Of a DNA stretch of 23,387 bases, positions 7,945 through 15,301 are shown one piece after another; positions within the stretch are counted from its first letter, which is position 1; the number at the start of each line of letters is the position of its first letter. The translations under genes and the position numbers were made by a program. The DNA lies in assembly GCA_945957335.1 (NCBI GenBank), contig CAMFLJ010000015.1, positions 1 to 23,387 of the forward strand, given 5' to 3'. The notes under the pieces were generated by a model. The model was given only the letters and a program-made list of their open reading frames with translations, made no database searches and was not told where the DNA came from. Source of the DNA: an uncultured Actinomycetes bacterium. Its GTDB lineage: Bacteria; Actinomycetota; Acidimicrobiia; Acidimicrobiales; Acidimicrobilacustridaceae.

Positions 7945-9063
7945 GTGACCGCCGCCAGCCGGGCGCGTGGGGTGCTCGACGACCTCCGGGTCGTGCTCGT
8001 CCCGTGGCTCACCGCACGCGTGCTGCTCGTGGCCGGCTACCTCGTGGCCCTCGCCGGGGCCGACAGGGTCGTGCCCGGCAACCGGCCCACCGCGCTCACC
8101 GAGGGGCTCATCGCGTGGGACGGCACGTGGTACCGCGACATCGCGGTCCACGGCTACAAGGCGCTCCCCGACGAGGCGCTTCGCTTCTTCCCGCTCTTCC
8201 CCATGCTCGGCAAGGCGCTCGGCGTGGTCACCGCCGGGCGCACCGACGTGGCGCTCGTGCTCATCGCCAACGTGGCGTCGCTGGCCCTCGCGGTGGCCGT
8301 GCGGCGCCTCGTCCGCTTCGAGCGCGGCAACGACGCGCTCGCCGACCGTGCCGTGTGGATGGTCTGCCTGTTCCCCGGCGCGTTCGTGCTGGCCTGGGGC
8401 TACGCCGAGGCGCTGTGGCTGCTGGCGGCCGTCGTCGCCTTCTGGGGCATCCGCAGCCGGCACTGGTGGTGGGCCGTCGCCGCCGGGGTCGTGGCGGGGG
8501 CGAGCCGACCGCTCGGCATCGTGCTGGTGGTGCCCGCGGCCATCGAGCTGGCGCGGGTGTGGCGCTCGGCGAAGCGCGACGAGCGCGTCTCGGGCCTGGC
8601 CGCGGTGGTCTCACCGCTCGTCGGGGCCGGGGCCTACCTGGCCTGGGTCGGCGCGGCCTACGGCAACTTCCGGCTGCCCTTCACCACGCAGGGGCCGCTG
8701 CGGGGCGAGACCATCGACCCGATCAGCCGCCTCTGGGAGGGCCTGCACCAGATGGTCGGCCCCGACCGCTTCTCCGACGGTCTCCACGTGCCCTTCGCCA
8801 TCGCCTTCATCGTGCTGCTGGTGCTCACGTTCCGGTGGTGGCCCTCGTCCTACGGGGCGTTCGCGGCGCTGGTCCTGCTGGCGGCGCTCGGCGCCGAGAA
8901 CCTCAACTCGCTCGAGCGCTACGGGCTCAACGCCTTCCCGCTCGCCCTCAGCCTGGCGGTCCTGGCGAAGGACCCGCGGGTCGACAAGGTGATCACCACC
9001 GTGCTCGGCGGCGGGGTGGTGGCGTTGAGCTCGCTGGCGTGGCTCGGCGCGTACGTGCCCTAG
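7945..9063 (+). CDS. Polytopic mannosyltransferase-like protein (PIG-V family)
   Basis: The 372-residue multi-spanning protein has the GT-C motif AWDGTWYRDIAVHGY (about 57-71). Its Trp-Asp pair is followed by ALRFFPLFPMLGKAL, both hallmarks of PIG-V / GPI mannosyltransferase II-like proteins. These occur in Actinobacteria as polyprenol-phosphate-mannose-dependent enzymes. Further conserved helices include MVCLFPGAFVLAWGYAEALW and GASRPLGIVLVVPA. GTG 7945 lies 7 bases after the GT39-like stop, with little Shine-Dalgarno, so coupled translation is likely. It ends with TAG 9061-9063. Together with its neighbour it probably works on the outer face of the membrane, with the GT4 enzyme acting on the inside. 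The exact sugar and acceptor are inference. Confidence 0.82.
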   Translation: MTAASRARGVLDDLRVVLVPWLTARVLLVAGYLVALAGADRVVPGNRPTALTEGLIAWDGTWYRDIAVHGYKALPDEALRFFPLFPMLGKALGVVTAGRTDVALVLIANVASLALAVAVRRLVRFERGNDALADRAVWMVCLFPGAFVLAWGYAEALWLLAAVVAFWGIRSRHWWWAVAAGVVAGASRPLGIVLVVPAAIELARVWRSAKRDERVSGLAAVVSPLVGAGAYLAWVGAAYGNFRLPFTTQGPLRGETIDPISRLWEGLHQMVGPDRFSDGLHVPFAIAFIVLLVLTFRWWPSSYGAFAALVLLAALGAENLNSLERYGLNAFPLALSLAVLAKDPRVDKVITTVLGGGVVALSSLAWLGAYVP

Positions 9064-9074
9064 TGCCCTGACCT

Positions 9075-9308
9075 TCAGGCGGTCCGCAGCGGCGCAACCG
9101 GCGCGAGCGCGTCGGCGTCGTCGAGGCGGCGCACGGCCATGATCTCGCTGGTGCGGAAGCTGGCCAGGCGGACGCTCCAGCAGTCGACGACCTGGCGGTC
9201 GGACGTGGTGCGGAAGAAGGTCGTGAGCTGGCCCTCCTGGCTGTACGCGTCGGCGCCGTCGATGCGCTCGCGGGCCTGGTCCTTCAGGGTGATCTCGTAG
9301 GCGGTCAT
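9075..9308 (-). CDS. Hypothetical protein, 77 residues
   Basis: I do not recognise a family. The protein is soluble, begins MTAYEITLKDQARERIDGAD, has a central hydrophobic stretch QLTTFFRTTSDRQVVDCWSVRLASF (about 28-52) that looks like two or three beta strands, and ends in an Ala-rich tail. No transmembrane segment, signal peptide or metal motif is present. The coding call is supported by a strong Shine-Dalgarno (GGGAGAGGAG on the minus strand, ending about 7 bases before ATG 9308) and by a stop placed 11 bases from the convergent glycosyltransferase gene. Unlike most transcription units here it has a leader with a ribosome-binding site, and copies of a CACAGGGTG-type repeat lie 60-115 bases upstream. 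Confidence 0.7.
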   Translation of the reverse strand: MTAYEITLKDQARERIDGADAYSQEGQLTTFFRTTSDRQVVDCWSVRLASFRTSEIMAVRRLDDADALAPVAPLRTA

Positions 9309-9367
9309 CGTCTCGCTCCTCTCCCGGTCACCGTGGGGGTCGGTGCCGTGGTGCACGGTACGGAACG

Positions 9368-9425
9368 CACCCTGTGAGGAGGAAGAGGGACAACCCTGTG
9401 ACTTTCGCGTGCGGTCCACAGGGTG
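9368..9425. repeat. Three copies of a CACCCTGTG-type 9-mer, one inverted
   Basis: CACCCTGTG lies at 9368-9376, AACCCTGTG at 9392-9400, and the reverse complement CACAGGGTG at 9417-9425. Start-to-start spacing is 24 and 25 bases. A shorter related CCACAGG follows at 9431-9437. The group lies upstream of the 77-residue gene on the minus strand and could be an operator. No regulator is known. Confidence 0.4.
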
Positions 9426-9440
9426 CTTGCCCACAGGCGC

Positions 9441-9472
9441 GCTCGGGCCCCCGCCGCAGCGGGGGCCCGAGC
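9441..9472 (-). terminator. Strong hairpin downstream of the small secreted protein gene
   Basis: A perfect 14-base-pair GC-rich stem (9441-9454 with 9459-9472) encloses the tetraloop CGCA. It starts 18 bases beyond the stop codon of the minus-strand gene at 9490. There is no T-tract, as is common for GC-rich actinobacterial terminators. An attenuator for the 77-residue gene downstream is an alternative. Confidence 0.65.
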
Positions 9473-9489
9473 CCGGTGATGCGCCTGGG

Positions 9490-9807
9490 TCAGGGCTCTT
9501 CGAAGTTGCCTCCGCGGCACGCGGTGCCGGGGCCGCCGCCCATGGGCCCGAGGACCTTCACGAGCGAGCCCCAGTTCTGGACCCGGCCCTCGAAGGGATC
9601 CCCGGGCACCGGGGTGTCGTTGAGCCCGGAGAAGGCGCAGATGCTGTTCGCCGGACCGGCCGGCGAGGTGGGCGACTGCTGGGCCTTGATCGGGGTCGGC
9701 TTGCCGTTCCCCGTGATCTCACCGGCGGACGCGATGCCCGCCCCCATCCCGAGCGTGGCCGCGCAGACGGCCAGGCCCGCGAGGGCCTTCCTGGTGGTTC
9801 CCCGCAT
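9490..9807 (-). CDS. Small secreted protein, conserved hypothetical
   Basis: The protein has 105 residues. The N-terminus is a clear Sec signal peptide: basic MRGTTRK, hydrophobic ALAGLAVCAATLGMGAGI, and cleavage expected after ASA (residue 28). The mature part of about 77 residues begins GEITGNGKPTPI and contains SICAFSGLND and GTACRGGNF. The two cysteines (57 and 97) could form a disulfide. An ASAGE(I/V)TGNGK start with a CAFSGLND motif recurs in small exported actinobacterial proteins of unknown function, as far as I recall; no function is known to me. ATG 9807 is preceded by GGGAG at a normal distance. The longer open frame upstream is non-coding in composition. A TAGCTT/TCGACG promoter candidate lies at 9878-9907, and a strong hairpin follows the stop. 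Confidence 0.82.
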   Translation of the reverse strand: MRGTTRKALAGLAVCAATLGMGAGIASAGEITGNGKPTPIKAQQSPTSPAGPANSICAFSGLNDTPVPGDPFEGRVQNWGSLVKVLGPMGGGPGTACRGGNFEEP

Positions 9808-9877
9808 GTGGTTCTCCCGGATGTGTGTGGCGGACGGGCCGTGGCCCCCGCCGTGGCGTCCCCCGCCGCCGACGCGG

Positions 9878-9907
9878 AAGCTACGCGCGTTCCGTGAGTG
9901 CCGTCGA
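9878..9907 (-). promoter_or_regulatory. Candidate promoter for the small secreted protein gene
   Basis: On the minus strand TCGACG (9902-9907) is separated by 18 bases from TAGCTT (9878-9883). This would give a leader of about 65 bases before ATG 9807. It is a moderate match only. Confidence 0.3.
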
Positions 9908-9956
9908 CCGTTTCCGGGCAGCCTCCGCGGTCCCCGGCCCGGGCCCGGGGTCGTGG

Positions 9957-9962
9957 CAGGAT
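9957..9962 (+). promoter_or_regulatory. -10-like hexamer CAGGAT of a leaderless gene
   Basis: CAGGAT (A at position 2, T at position 6) is followed by 7 bases and then GTG 9970. It is a weaker match than the TANNNT sites but has the same spacing. Confidence 0.35.
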
Positions 9963-9969
9963 CGCAGGC

Positions 9970-10161
9970 GTGGACCTCGAGCCCCTCGACATCACCTGTC
10001 CCCGCTGCGGCAACGCCGCGGCCGTCCGGTTCTACGGCCCGTGCGACACGTGCCGGGGCGAGATGCGCGCCGCCCTCGGTGGCGAGCGCCGTGACGTCGA
10101 GGTCGCGGCCTACGAGCCGAAGATGAACGTGGTCCCCAACGCGGTCGCCACCAAGGACTGA
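9970..10161 (+). CDS. Small zinc-ribbon protein
   Basis: The 63-residue protein carries two CxxC knuckles, CPRC (10-13) and CDTC (25-28), separated by 11 residues in a compact zinc-ribbon. A short basic/acidic helix and the tail AAYEPKMNVVPNAVATKD follow. The tail looks conserved in short actinobacterial proteins of this kind, but I know of no assigned role. GTG 9970 is chosen because the zinc-ribbon begins right after it and the -10-like CAGGAT sits 7 bases upstream. The frame extends to an ATG at 9898, but that part is Arg/Pro-rich and unlikely to be coding. It is a single-gene unit ending in a large hairpin shared with the convergent cyclophilin gene. Confidence 0.78.
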   Translation: MDLEPLDITCPRCGNAAAVRFYGPCDTCRGEMRAALGGERRDVEVAAYEPKMNVVPNAVATKD

Positions 10162-10177
10162 GCGCCCCGGGCGCGGC

Positions 10178-10221
10178 ACCGCCCGCGATCGGCACGCCGG
10201 GGCGTGCGTCTCGCGGGCGGT
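10178..10221. terminator. Nested bidirectional hairpin between convergent genes
   Basis: An outer 11-base-pair stem (10178-10188 with 10211-10221, ACCGCCCGCGA/TCGCGGGCGGT) is perfect. It encloses a second perfect 7-base-pair stem (10192-10198 with 10201-10207) after a 3x3 internal loop. It lies between the zinc-ribbon stop and the cyclophilin stop, so it can serve both. A smaller GCGCC/GGCGC stem at 10162-10174 precedes it. No T-run is present. Confidence 0.65.
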
Positions 10222-10263
10222 CGCCGGACGCTGTGGTGACTCGGGGCCGAGAGGCCCGCGGGC

Positions 10264-10743
10264 TCAGGCCTCGATCGGGCGCTCCTCGATGGTGACGCTC
10301 TGGAAGACGTCGCCGCGCTGGGTGCCGTTCACGGCGTCCATGCCCGAGACCACGATGCCGAACAGGTTGTACTGCTTGGGCAGGCGGCCGGTGAGGTCGT
10401 CGAGGCAGATGAAGAACTGCGAGCCGTTGGTGTCGGGCCCGGCGTTGGCCATGGCCACCGCGCCCTGGCGGTAGTTGCCCTGCACGGGCTCGTCCTCGAA
10501 GCGGTAGCCGGGGCCACCGCGGCCGCTGCCCTCGGGGCACCCGCCCTGGATCACGAAGCCGGGCTCGACCCGGTGGAAGGTGAGGCCGTCGTAGAAGCCC
10601 TGGCGGGCCAGCACGATGAAGTTGTTCACCGTCTTGGGCGCGATCCGGGGGTCGAGGTCCATCACGATGTCACCCTTGTCGGTGGTGATGGTGACCCGGT
10701 AGATCGTGTTCTCGTCGATTTCCATGGCGGGAGGGTTCGGCAT
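10264..10743 (-). CDS. Peptidyl-prolyl cis-trans isomerase, cyclophilin type
   Basis: The 159-residue single-domain cyclophilin is cytosolic (no signal peptide). It has catalytic FHRVEPGFVIQGG (56-68, including the essential Arg58), the active-site strand MANAGPDTNGSQFFI (98-112) and NLFGIVVSGMD (126-136). The position usually held by the cyclosporin-contacting Trp reads Leu in LTGRLPKQY, as in many bacterial cyclophilins, so drug sensitivity is expected to be low. It catalyses isomerisation of Xaa-Pro bonds during protein folding. ATG 10743 is preferred over ATG 10725 because CACGAT lies 7 bases upstream on the minus strand. It is divergent from the DNA glycosylase gene with 45 bases between the two starts. 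Confidence 0.95.
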   Translation of the reverse strand: MPNPPAMEIDENTIYRVTITTDKGDIVMDLDPRIAPKTVNNFIVLARQGFYDGLTFHRVEPGFVIQGGCPEGSGRGGPGYRFEDEPVQGNYRQGAVAMANAGPDTNGSQFFICLDDLTGRLPKQYNLFGIVVSGMDAVNGTQRGDVFQSVTIEERPIEA

Positions 10744-10750
10744 GGCCGCA

Positions 10751-10756
10751 ATCGTG
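10751..10756 (-). promoter_or_regulatory. -10-like hexamer CACGAT of a leaderless gene
   Basis: CACGAT on the minus strand ends 7 bases before ATG 10743. Confidence 0.4.
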
Positions 10757-10774
10757 GCACAGGCGGGGCGCCCC

Positions 10775-10780
10775 TAGGCT
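10775..10780 (+). promoter_or_regulatory. -10-like hexamer TAGGCT of a leaderless gene
   Basis: TAGGCT is followed by 8 bases and then GTG 10789. It lies back to back with the cyclophilin promoter within 45 bases. Confidence 0.5.
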
Positions 10781-10788
10781 CGCTCCCC

Positions 10789-11412
10789 GTGCCCCGGCCC
10801 CACCGCGAGATCAGCCTCCTGCTCGCGGAGCGCGACCCGGTGATGGCCCATCTCGTCGACCGGCACGGTCCCATGCACCTGCCGCCCCCGCCGCGTGCGT
10901 CGCAGCGCTTCGAGCAGCTCGCCCGCTCGATCGCGTTCCAGCAGCTCGCCGGGCGTGCCGCCAGCACCATCTGGGGCCGGGTGCGGGCGCTCGTGCCGGG
11001 GGAGTTCACGGCCGAATCGGTGCTCTCGATCCCGGAGGGCGACCTCGCCGCCGCGGGGTTGTCGAGGGCCAAGCTGGCGTCGATCCGCGACCTCGCCGCC
11101 CACGTCGCCGACGGCCGCGTGGCCCTCGAGCGCATCGGCCGCCTCTCCGACGACGAGGTCGTCGCCCACCTCACGCAGGTGCGTGGCATCGGCCCCTGGA
11201 CCGCCCAGATGTTCCTGATGTTCACGCTGCATCGCCTCGACGTGTGGCCGACCGGCGACCTCGGCGTCCGCATCGGGTTCGCCAGGGCGTGGGGCCTGCC
11301 CACCCAGCCCGGACCGGCCGAGCTCGAGCCCCTGGGCGACCCGTTCCGGCCCTACCGCAGCGTCGTGGCCTGGTACTGCTGGCGGGCCGCCGACACGGTG
11401 ACCCCCGACTGA
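10789..11412 (+). CDS. DNA-3-methyladenine glycosylase II-like (AlkA-type HhH-GPD)
   Basis: The 207-residue protein is the HhH-GPD core without the N-terminal domain of E. coli AlkA. It carries RFEQLARSIAFQQLAGRAASTIWGRV (40-65) and the helix-hairpin-helix LTQVRGIGPWTAQMFLMFTL (128-147). The Gly/Pro-Asp loop DVWPTGDLGVR follows, with catalytic Asp157. It excises alkylated purines in base-excision repair. GTG 10789 fits both the family start and the TAGGCT spacing. A long open extension upstream (from 10573) runs antisense through the cyclophilin gene and is not real. It is convergent with the TetR gene, with 7 bases between the stops. No adaptive-response (Ada) gene is next to it. Confidence 0.93.
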   Translation: MPRPHREISLLLAERDPVMAHLVDRHGPMHLPPPPRASQRFEQLARSIAFQQLAGRAASTIWGRVRALVPGEFTAESVLSIPEGDLAAAGLSRAKLASIRDLAAHVADGRVALERIGRLSDDEVVAHLTQVRGIGPWTAQMFLMFTLHRLDVWPTGDLGVRIGFARAWGLPTQPGPAELEPLGDPFRPYRSVVAWYCWRAADTVTPD

Positions 11413-11427
11413 CCGGCGATCAGCCGG
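11413..11427. terminator. Small hairpin at the convergent glycosylase/TetR junction
   Basis: CCGGC - GATCA - GCCGG has a 5-base-pair stem and begins right after the glycosylase TGA. It contains the TetR stop codon. It is short, so weak as a terminator. Confidence 0.3.
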
Positions 11428-12097
11428 CGGCGTCGGCGAGGGCGACGCCGCGGGGCACGAACGTGGCCCGGTCGAAGCCCGAGCGGGGCGGGAGCCGCAC
11501 GCCCGCCGCCTCGTCGAGGTGGGCCAGGCCGCCCCAGATCATCCCGACCACGAGGTCGGTGGCCGACTCGAGGGCCACCTCGGGGGAGTCGAGCCAGGCC
11601 AGGGTGGCGGCCTCGAGGAAGCCGACCACGCCGCCGGCGAGCAGGACCGCCTCGTCGGACCCGCCCCATGCCTCGGCCATCCGCCGGAACCGCTCGGCCC
11701 GCGCCCCCTGCACGGCGGGGTGGGCGGTGGCCTCGGCCGCGCCGATCAGGCGCCACGGGACGGGGTTGTCGCGGGCGAAGCGCAGGTAGGCGGCGACCAC
11801 GGCCCGCAGGGCGGCCTCGCCGTCGGTCGCGTCGACACCGTCGAGGCTGCGCAGCATCGAGGTGTCGAGGCGCTCGAACGTGCGCAGGTAGAGCGCGGCG
11901 ATGAGGCCCGCCTTGTCGCCGAAGTAGTTGTAGACGAGGCCCCGCGACACCGAGGCGGCCTCGGCCACCTCCTCGAAGGTGACGTCGGCCGGGTTGCGGC
12001 CGGCGAAGACCTGCTCGGCGGCGTCGAGGATCGAGGCGCGCCGCACGCTGGGGTCGAGCCGGGTGCGCGACCGCGCCGGTTCGGTGAGCTCCGCCAT
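11420..12097 (-). CDS. TetR/AcrR family transcriptional regulator
   Basis: The 225-residue protein has an N-terminal TetR DNA-binding domain: RRASILDAAEQVFAGRNPADVTFEEVAEAASVSRGLVYNYFGDKAGLIAAL (19-69), with the helix-turn-helix at about 41-60 and the typical VYNYFGDKAGL. The C-terminal ligand/dimer domain has no recognisable class. ATG 12097 lies 14 bases after the ABC ATPase stop, in the same direction, so it is probably the last gene of the transporter operon. By analogy it may regulate that operon, though TetR repressors more often sit divergent from their target. No clear palindromic operator was found near the operon promoter at 16306-16334. The longer open frame upstream is a shadow of the ATPase gene. 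Confidence 0.92.
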   Translation of the reverse strand: MAELTEPARSRTRLDPSVRRASILDAAEQVFAGRNPADVTFEEVAEAASVSRGLVYNYFGDKAGLIAALYLRTFERLDTSMLRSLDGVDATDGEAALRAVVAAYLRFARDNPVPWRLIGAAEATAHPAVQGARAERFRRMAEAWGGSDEAVLLAGGVVGFLEAATLAWLDSPEVALESATDLVVGMIWGGLAHLDEAAGVRLPPRSGFDRATFVPRGVALADAAG

Positions 12098-12111
12098 GGC
12101 GGCCCGGCCGG

Positions 12112-13178
12112 TCAGGCCTCTCCGTCGTCGGTGGCCGGGGTGTCGGCGACCGCGGCGGGGCCGTCGGCCGACTCCGCGGGCAGGTCGGCCAGCGGGAAGT
12201 GGCAGGCCACGTGGTGCCCGGGGGAGACCTCCCGCATGGTGGGCTCGACCTGGGAGCACAGCTCCTGGGCCATCGGGCAGCGGGTGCGGAACCGGCAGCC
12301 GCTCGGCGGGGCGACGGGGGAGGGCGGGTCGCCGGCGAGGCGGGTGCCTCCGTCGGGCCGCACGGCCGGGTCGGGCACCGGGATGGCCGCCAGCAGGGCC
12401 GCTGTGTAGGGGTGGGTGGGCCGGTCGTAGAGCTGCTCGGGGGTGCCGACCTCGCAGAGCTTGCCGAGGTACATGACCGCCACGCGGTCGCTCACGTTCT
12501 TCACGACGGCGAGGTCGTGGGCGATGAACAGCATCGTGAGCCCGTGCTGGGCCTTGAGGTCCTGGAGGAGGTTGAGGATCTGGGCCTGCACCGACACGTC
12601 GAGCGCGGAGACGGGCTCGTCGCAGATGAGCAGCTTGGGCTCGAGCATGAGCGCGCGGGCGATGCAGATGCGCTGGCACTGGCCGCCCGAGAACTGGTGC
12701 GGCCGACGGTCGCGGGCCGCGTCGGCGTCGATGCCGACCGACTCGAGGGCGTCGTCGACGAGCTTGCGCTGCTCGGCGGCGGTGCCCCGGTTCCAGATCT
12801 TCAGGGGCTCGGCCACGATGTCGCCCACGGTGCGCCGCGGGTTCAGCGACGAGTTCGGGTCCTGGAAGATCATCTGCATCTCGGGCCGGACCTTGCGCAG
12901 CTCGGCGCCCGAGAGCTCGGAGAGCACGCGGCCGTCGAAGGTGACGCGACCCGAGGTCGGGGAGGGCATCTGCATGAGCGCCCGGCCGGTGGTCGACTTG
13001 CCCGACCCCGACTCGCCCACGAGGCCGAGGGTCTCGCCGGGGAGCACGTCGAGGCTGATGTCGGAGACGGCGTTGACCTTCAGGCCGGTGGAGCCGATCG
13101 GGAACTCGACGACGAGGTTCTCGGCGCGGAGCAGCGCGTCGGCGTCGGGCCGCAGGTGGGCGGTGCCGCTGCCGGCCA

Positions 13179-13179
<1 letters not shown>
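12112..13179 (-). CDS. Peptide/nickel-type ABC transporter ATPase 2 (OppF/DppF-like)
   Basis: The 355-residue ATPase has Walker A GESGSGKST (55-63), Q-loop MIFQDPNSSLNPRRTV, signature FSGGQCQR, Walker B LLICDEPVSALD and switch IAHDLA. The C-terminal oligopeptide/HPY domain has THPYTAALLAAIP and a cysteine cluster in CRFRTRCPMAQELC. Such clusters bind a [4Fe-4S] centre in some Dpp/Opp ATPases. It powers import together with the other ATPase as a heterodimer under the two permeases. The ATG overlaps the preceding stop by 1 base (TGATG). The tail ends ATDDGEA, similar to the end of the partner ATPase. The substrate class (peptide, nickel or other) cannot be told apart from ATPases alone. Confidence 0.95.
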
Positions 13180-14314
<1,135 letters not shown>

Positions 14315-14318
<4 letters not shown>

Positions 14319-15301
14319 AGCGCGCCCTCCCGGATGTCGAAGAACTCGCGGAGGCGGTCACCGGCGAGGTTCAGCGCCAGCACGGTGAGGAAGAGGATGA
14401 AGCAGGGCGCCAGGCTGATCCACGGGGCGTCGGCCAGGAAGTTGCGGCCGTCGCTGATCATCCCGCCCCAGGTGGCGGTGGGCGGCGGCACCGAAAGGCC
14501 GATGAAGGCGAGGCCGCCCTCGGCGACGATGGCGACCGCCACGGCGATGACCGAGAACGACAGCACCGGGAACACCACGTTGGGCAGGACCTCGCGCAAC
14601 ATGATGCGGGCGTTGCTGGCGCCGAGCGAGCGGGCGGCGGTGACGAACTCGCGTTGGGAGTAGATCATCGTGTTGGCCCGCACGAGCCGGGCCACCGGGG
14701 CGATCGACACGACGCCGATGGCGAGGACGATGGTGGAGACGTCGCGGTTGTCGCGGAAGCCGACGATGGCGAGGGCGAGCAGCAGGGCGGGGAACGACAG
14801 GAGCACGTCGCAGAAGCCCATGAGGATCGTCTCGACCTTGCCCCGGTAGTGGCCGGCGAGCAGGCCGATGGCTCCGCCGATCAGCACGCCCAGCAGGATC
14901 GAGCCGATGCCGACCACGAGCGAGATGCGCCCACCCCAGATGGTGCGGCTGAAGACGTCGCGGCCGAGGGCGTCGGTGCCGAACCAGTGGGCGCTGCTCG
15001 GTGCCAGGCGGGGCCGGGCGACGGTCTTGTTGGGGTCGTCGATCGGCAGGATCGGGGCGAGCAGCGCGGCGAGCGCCACCAGCGCGAACCAGCCCGAGGC
15101 GATCCAGAACGCCAGGCCGAGGCGGCGCTTGGCCCTGGGTGACGCGACCTGGTCGGGGTCGAGCTCGTGCAGTTCGGCGAGGCCGAGGGCGTCGCCGTCG
15201 GCGATGTCGGAGATCTCGGTGGCGAAGTCGCCGCTCTCGGCGAACACGGAGCCGGAACCGGGCACGGCGCCGTGCACCGGGTCATGCGAGGGCGCGGGCA
15301 T
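14315..15301 (-). CDS. ABC transporter permease 2 (OppC/DppC-like)
   Basis: The 328-residue inner-membrane permease has about six helices. The first helix (about 61-86) is followed by the OppC_N segment and the external loop SSAHWFGTDALGRDVFSRTIWG, which is diagnostic of the DppC/OppC type. The cytoplasmic EAA coupling loop is EFVTAARSLGASNARIMLREVLPN. About 58 acidic and Gly/Ser-rich residues precede the first helix, somewhat longer than usual. ATG 15301 overlaps the end of the permease 1 gene by 20 bases, so a later start inside the extension cannot be excluded. It forms the pore with permease 1. Confidence 0.94.

Noticed and set aside
6243..8012. Long open frame on the minus strand (589 codons) opposite the GT39-like gene
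   Set aside because: It has no recognisable domain, a His/Arg/Gly-rich composition, and lies wholly antisense to a membrane protein gene with clear GT-C motifs.
9368..9437. DnaA-box cluster or replication origin suggested by TCCACA-like sequences
   Set aside because: The matches lack the TTATCCACA/TTGTCCACA core, no AT-rich unwinding region is present, and no dnaA or dnaN gene is nearby.
10573..10788. N-terminal extension of the DNA glycosylase
   Set aside because: This part is antisense to the cyclophilin coding region and its promoter; the HhH-GPD family start matches GTG 10789.
12098..12679. N-terminal extension of the TetR regulator into the ABC ATPase region
   Set aside because: The sequence is Arg/Pro/Ala-rich without motifs and overlaps the well-supported ATPase; ATG 12097 gives a normal TetR length.
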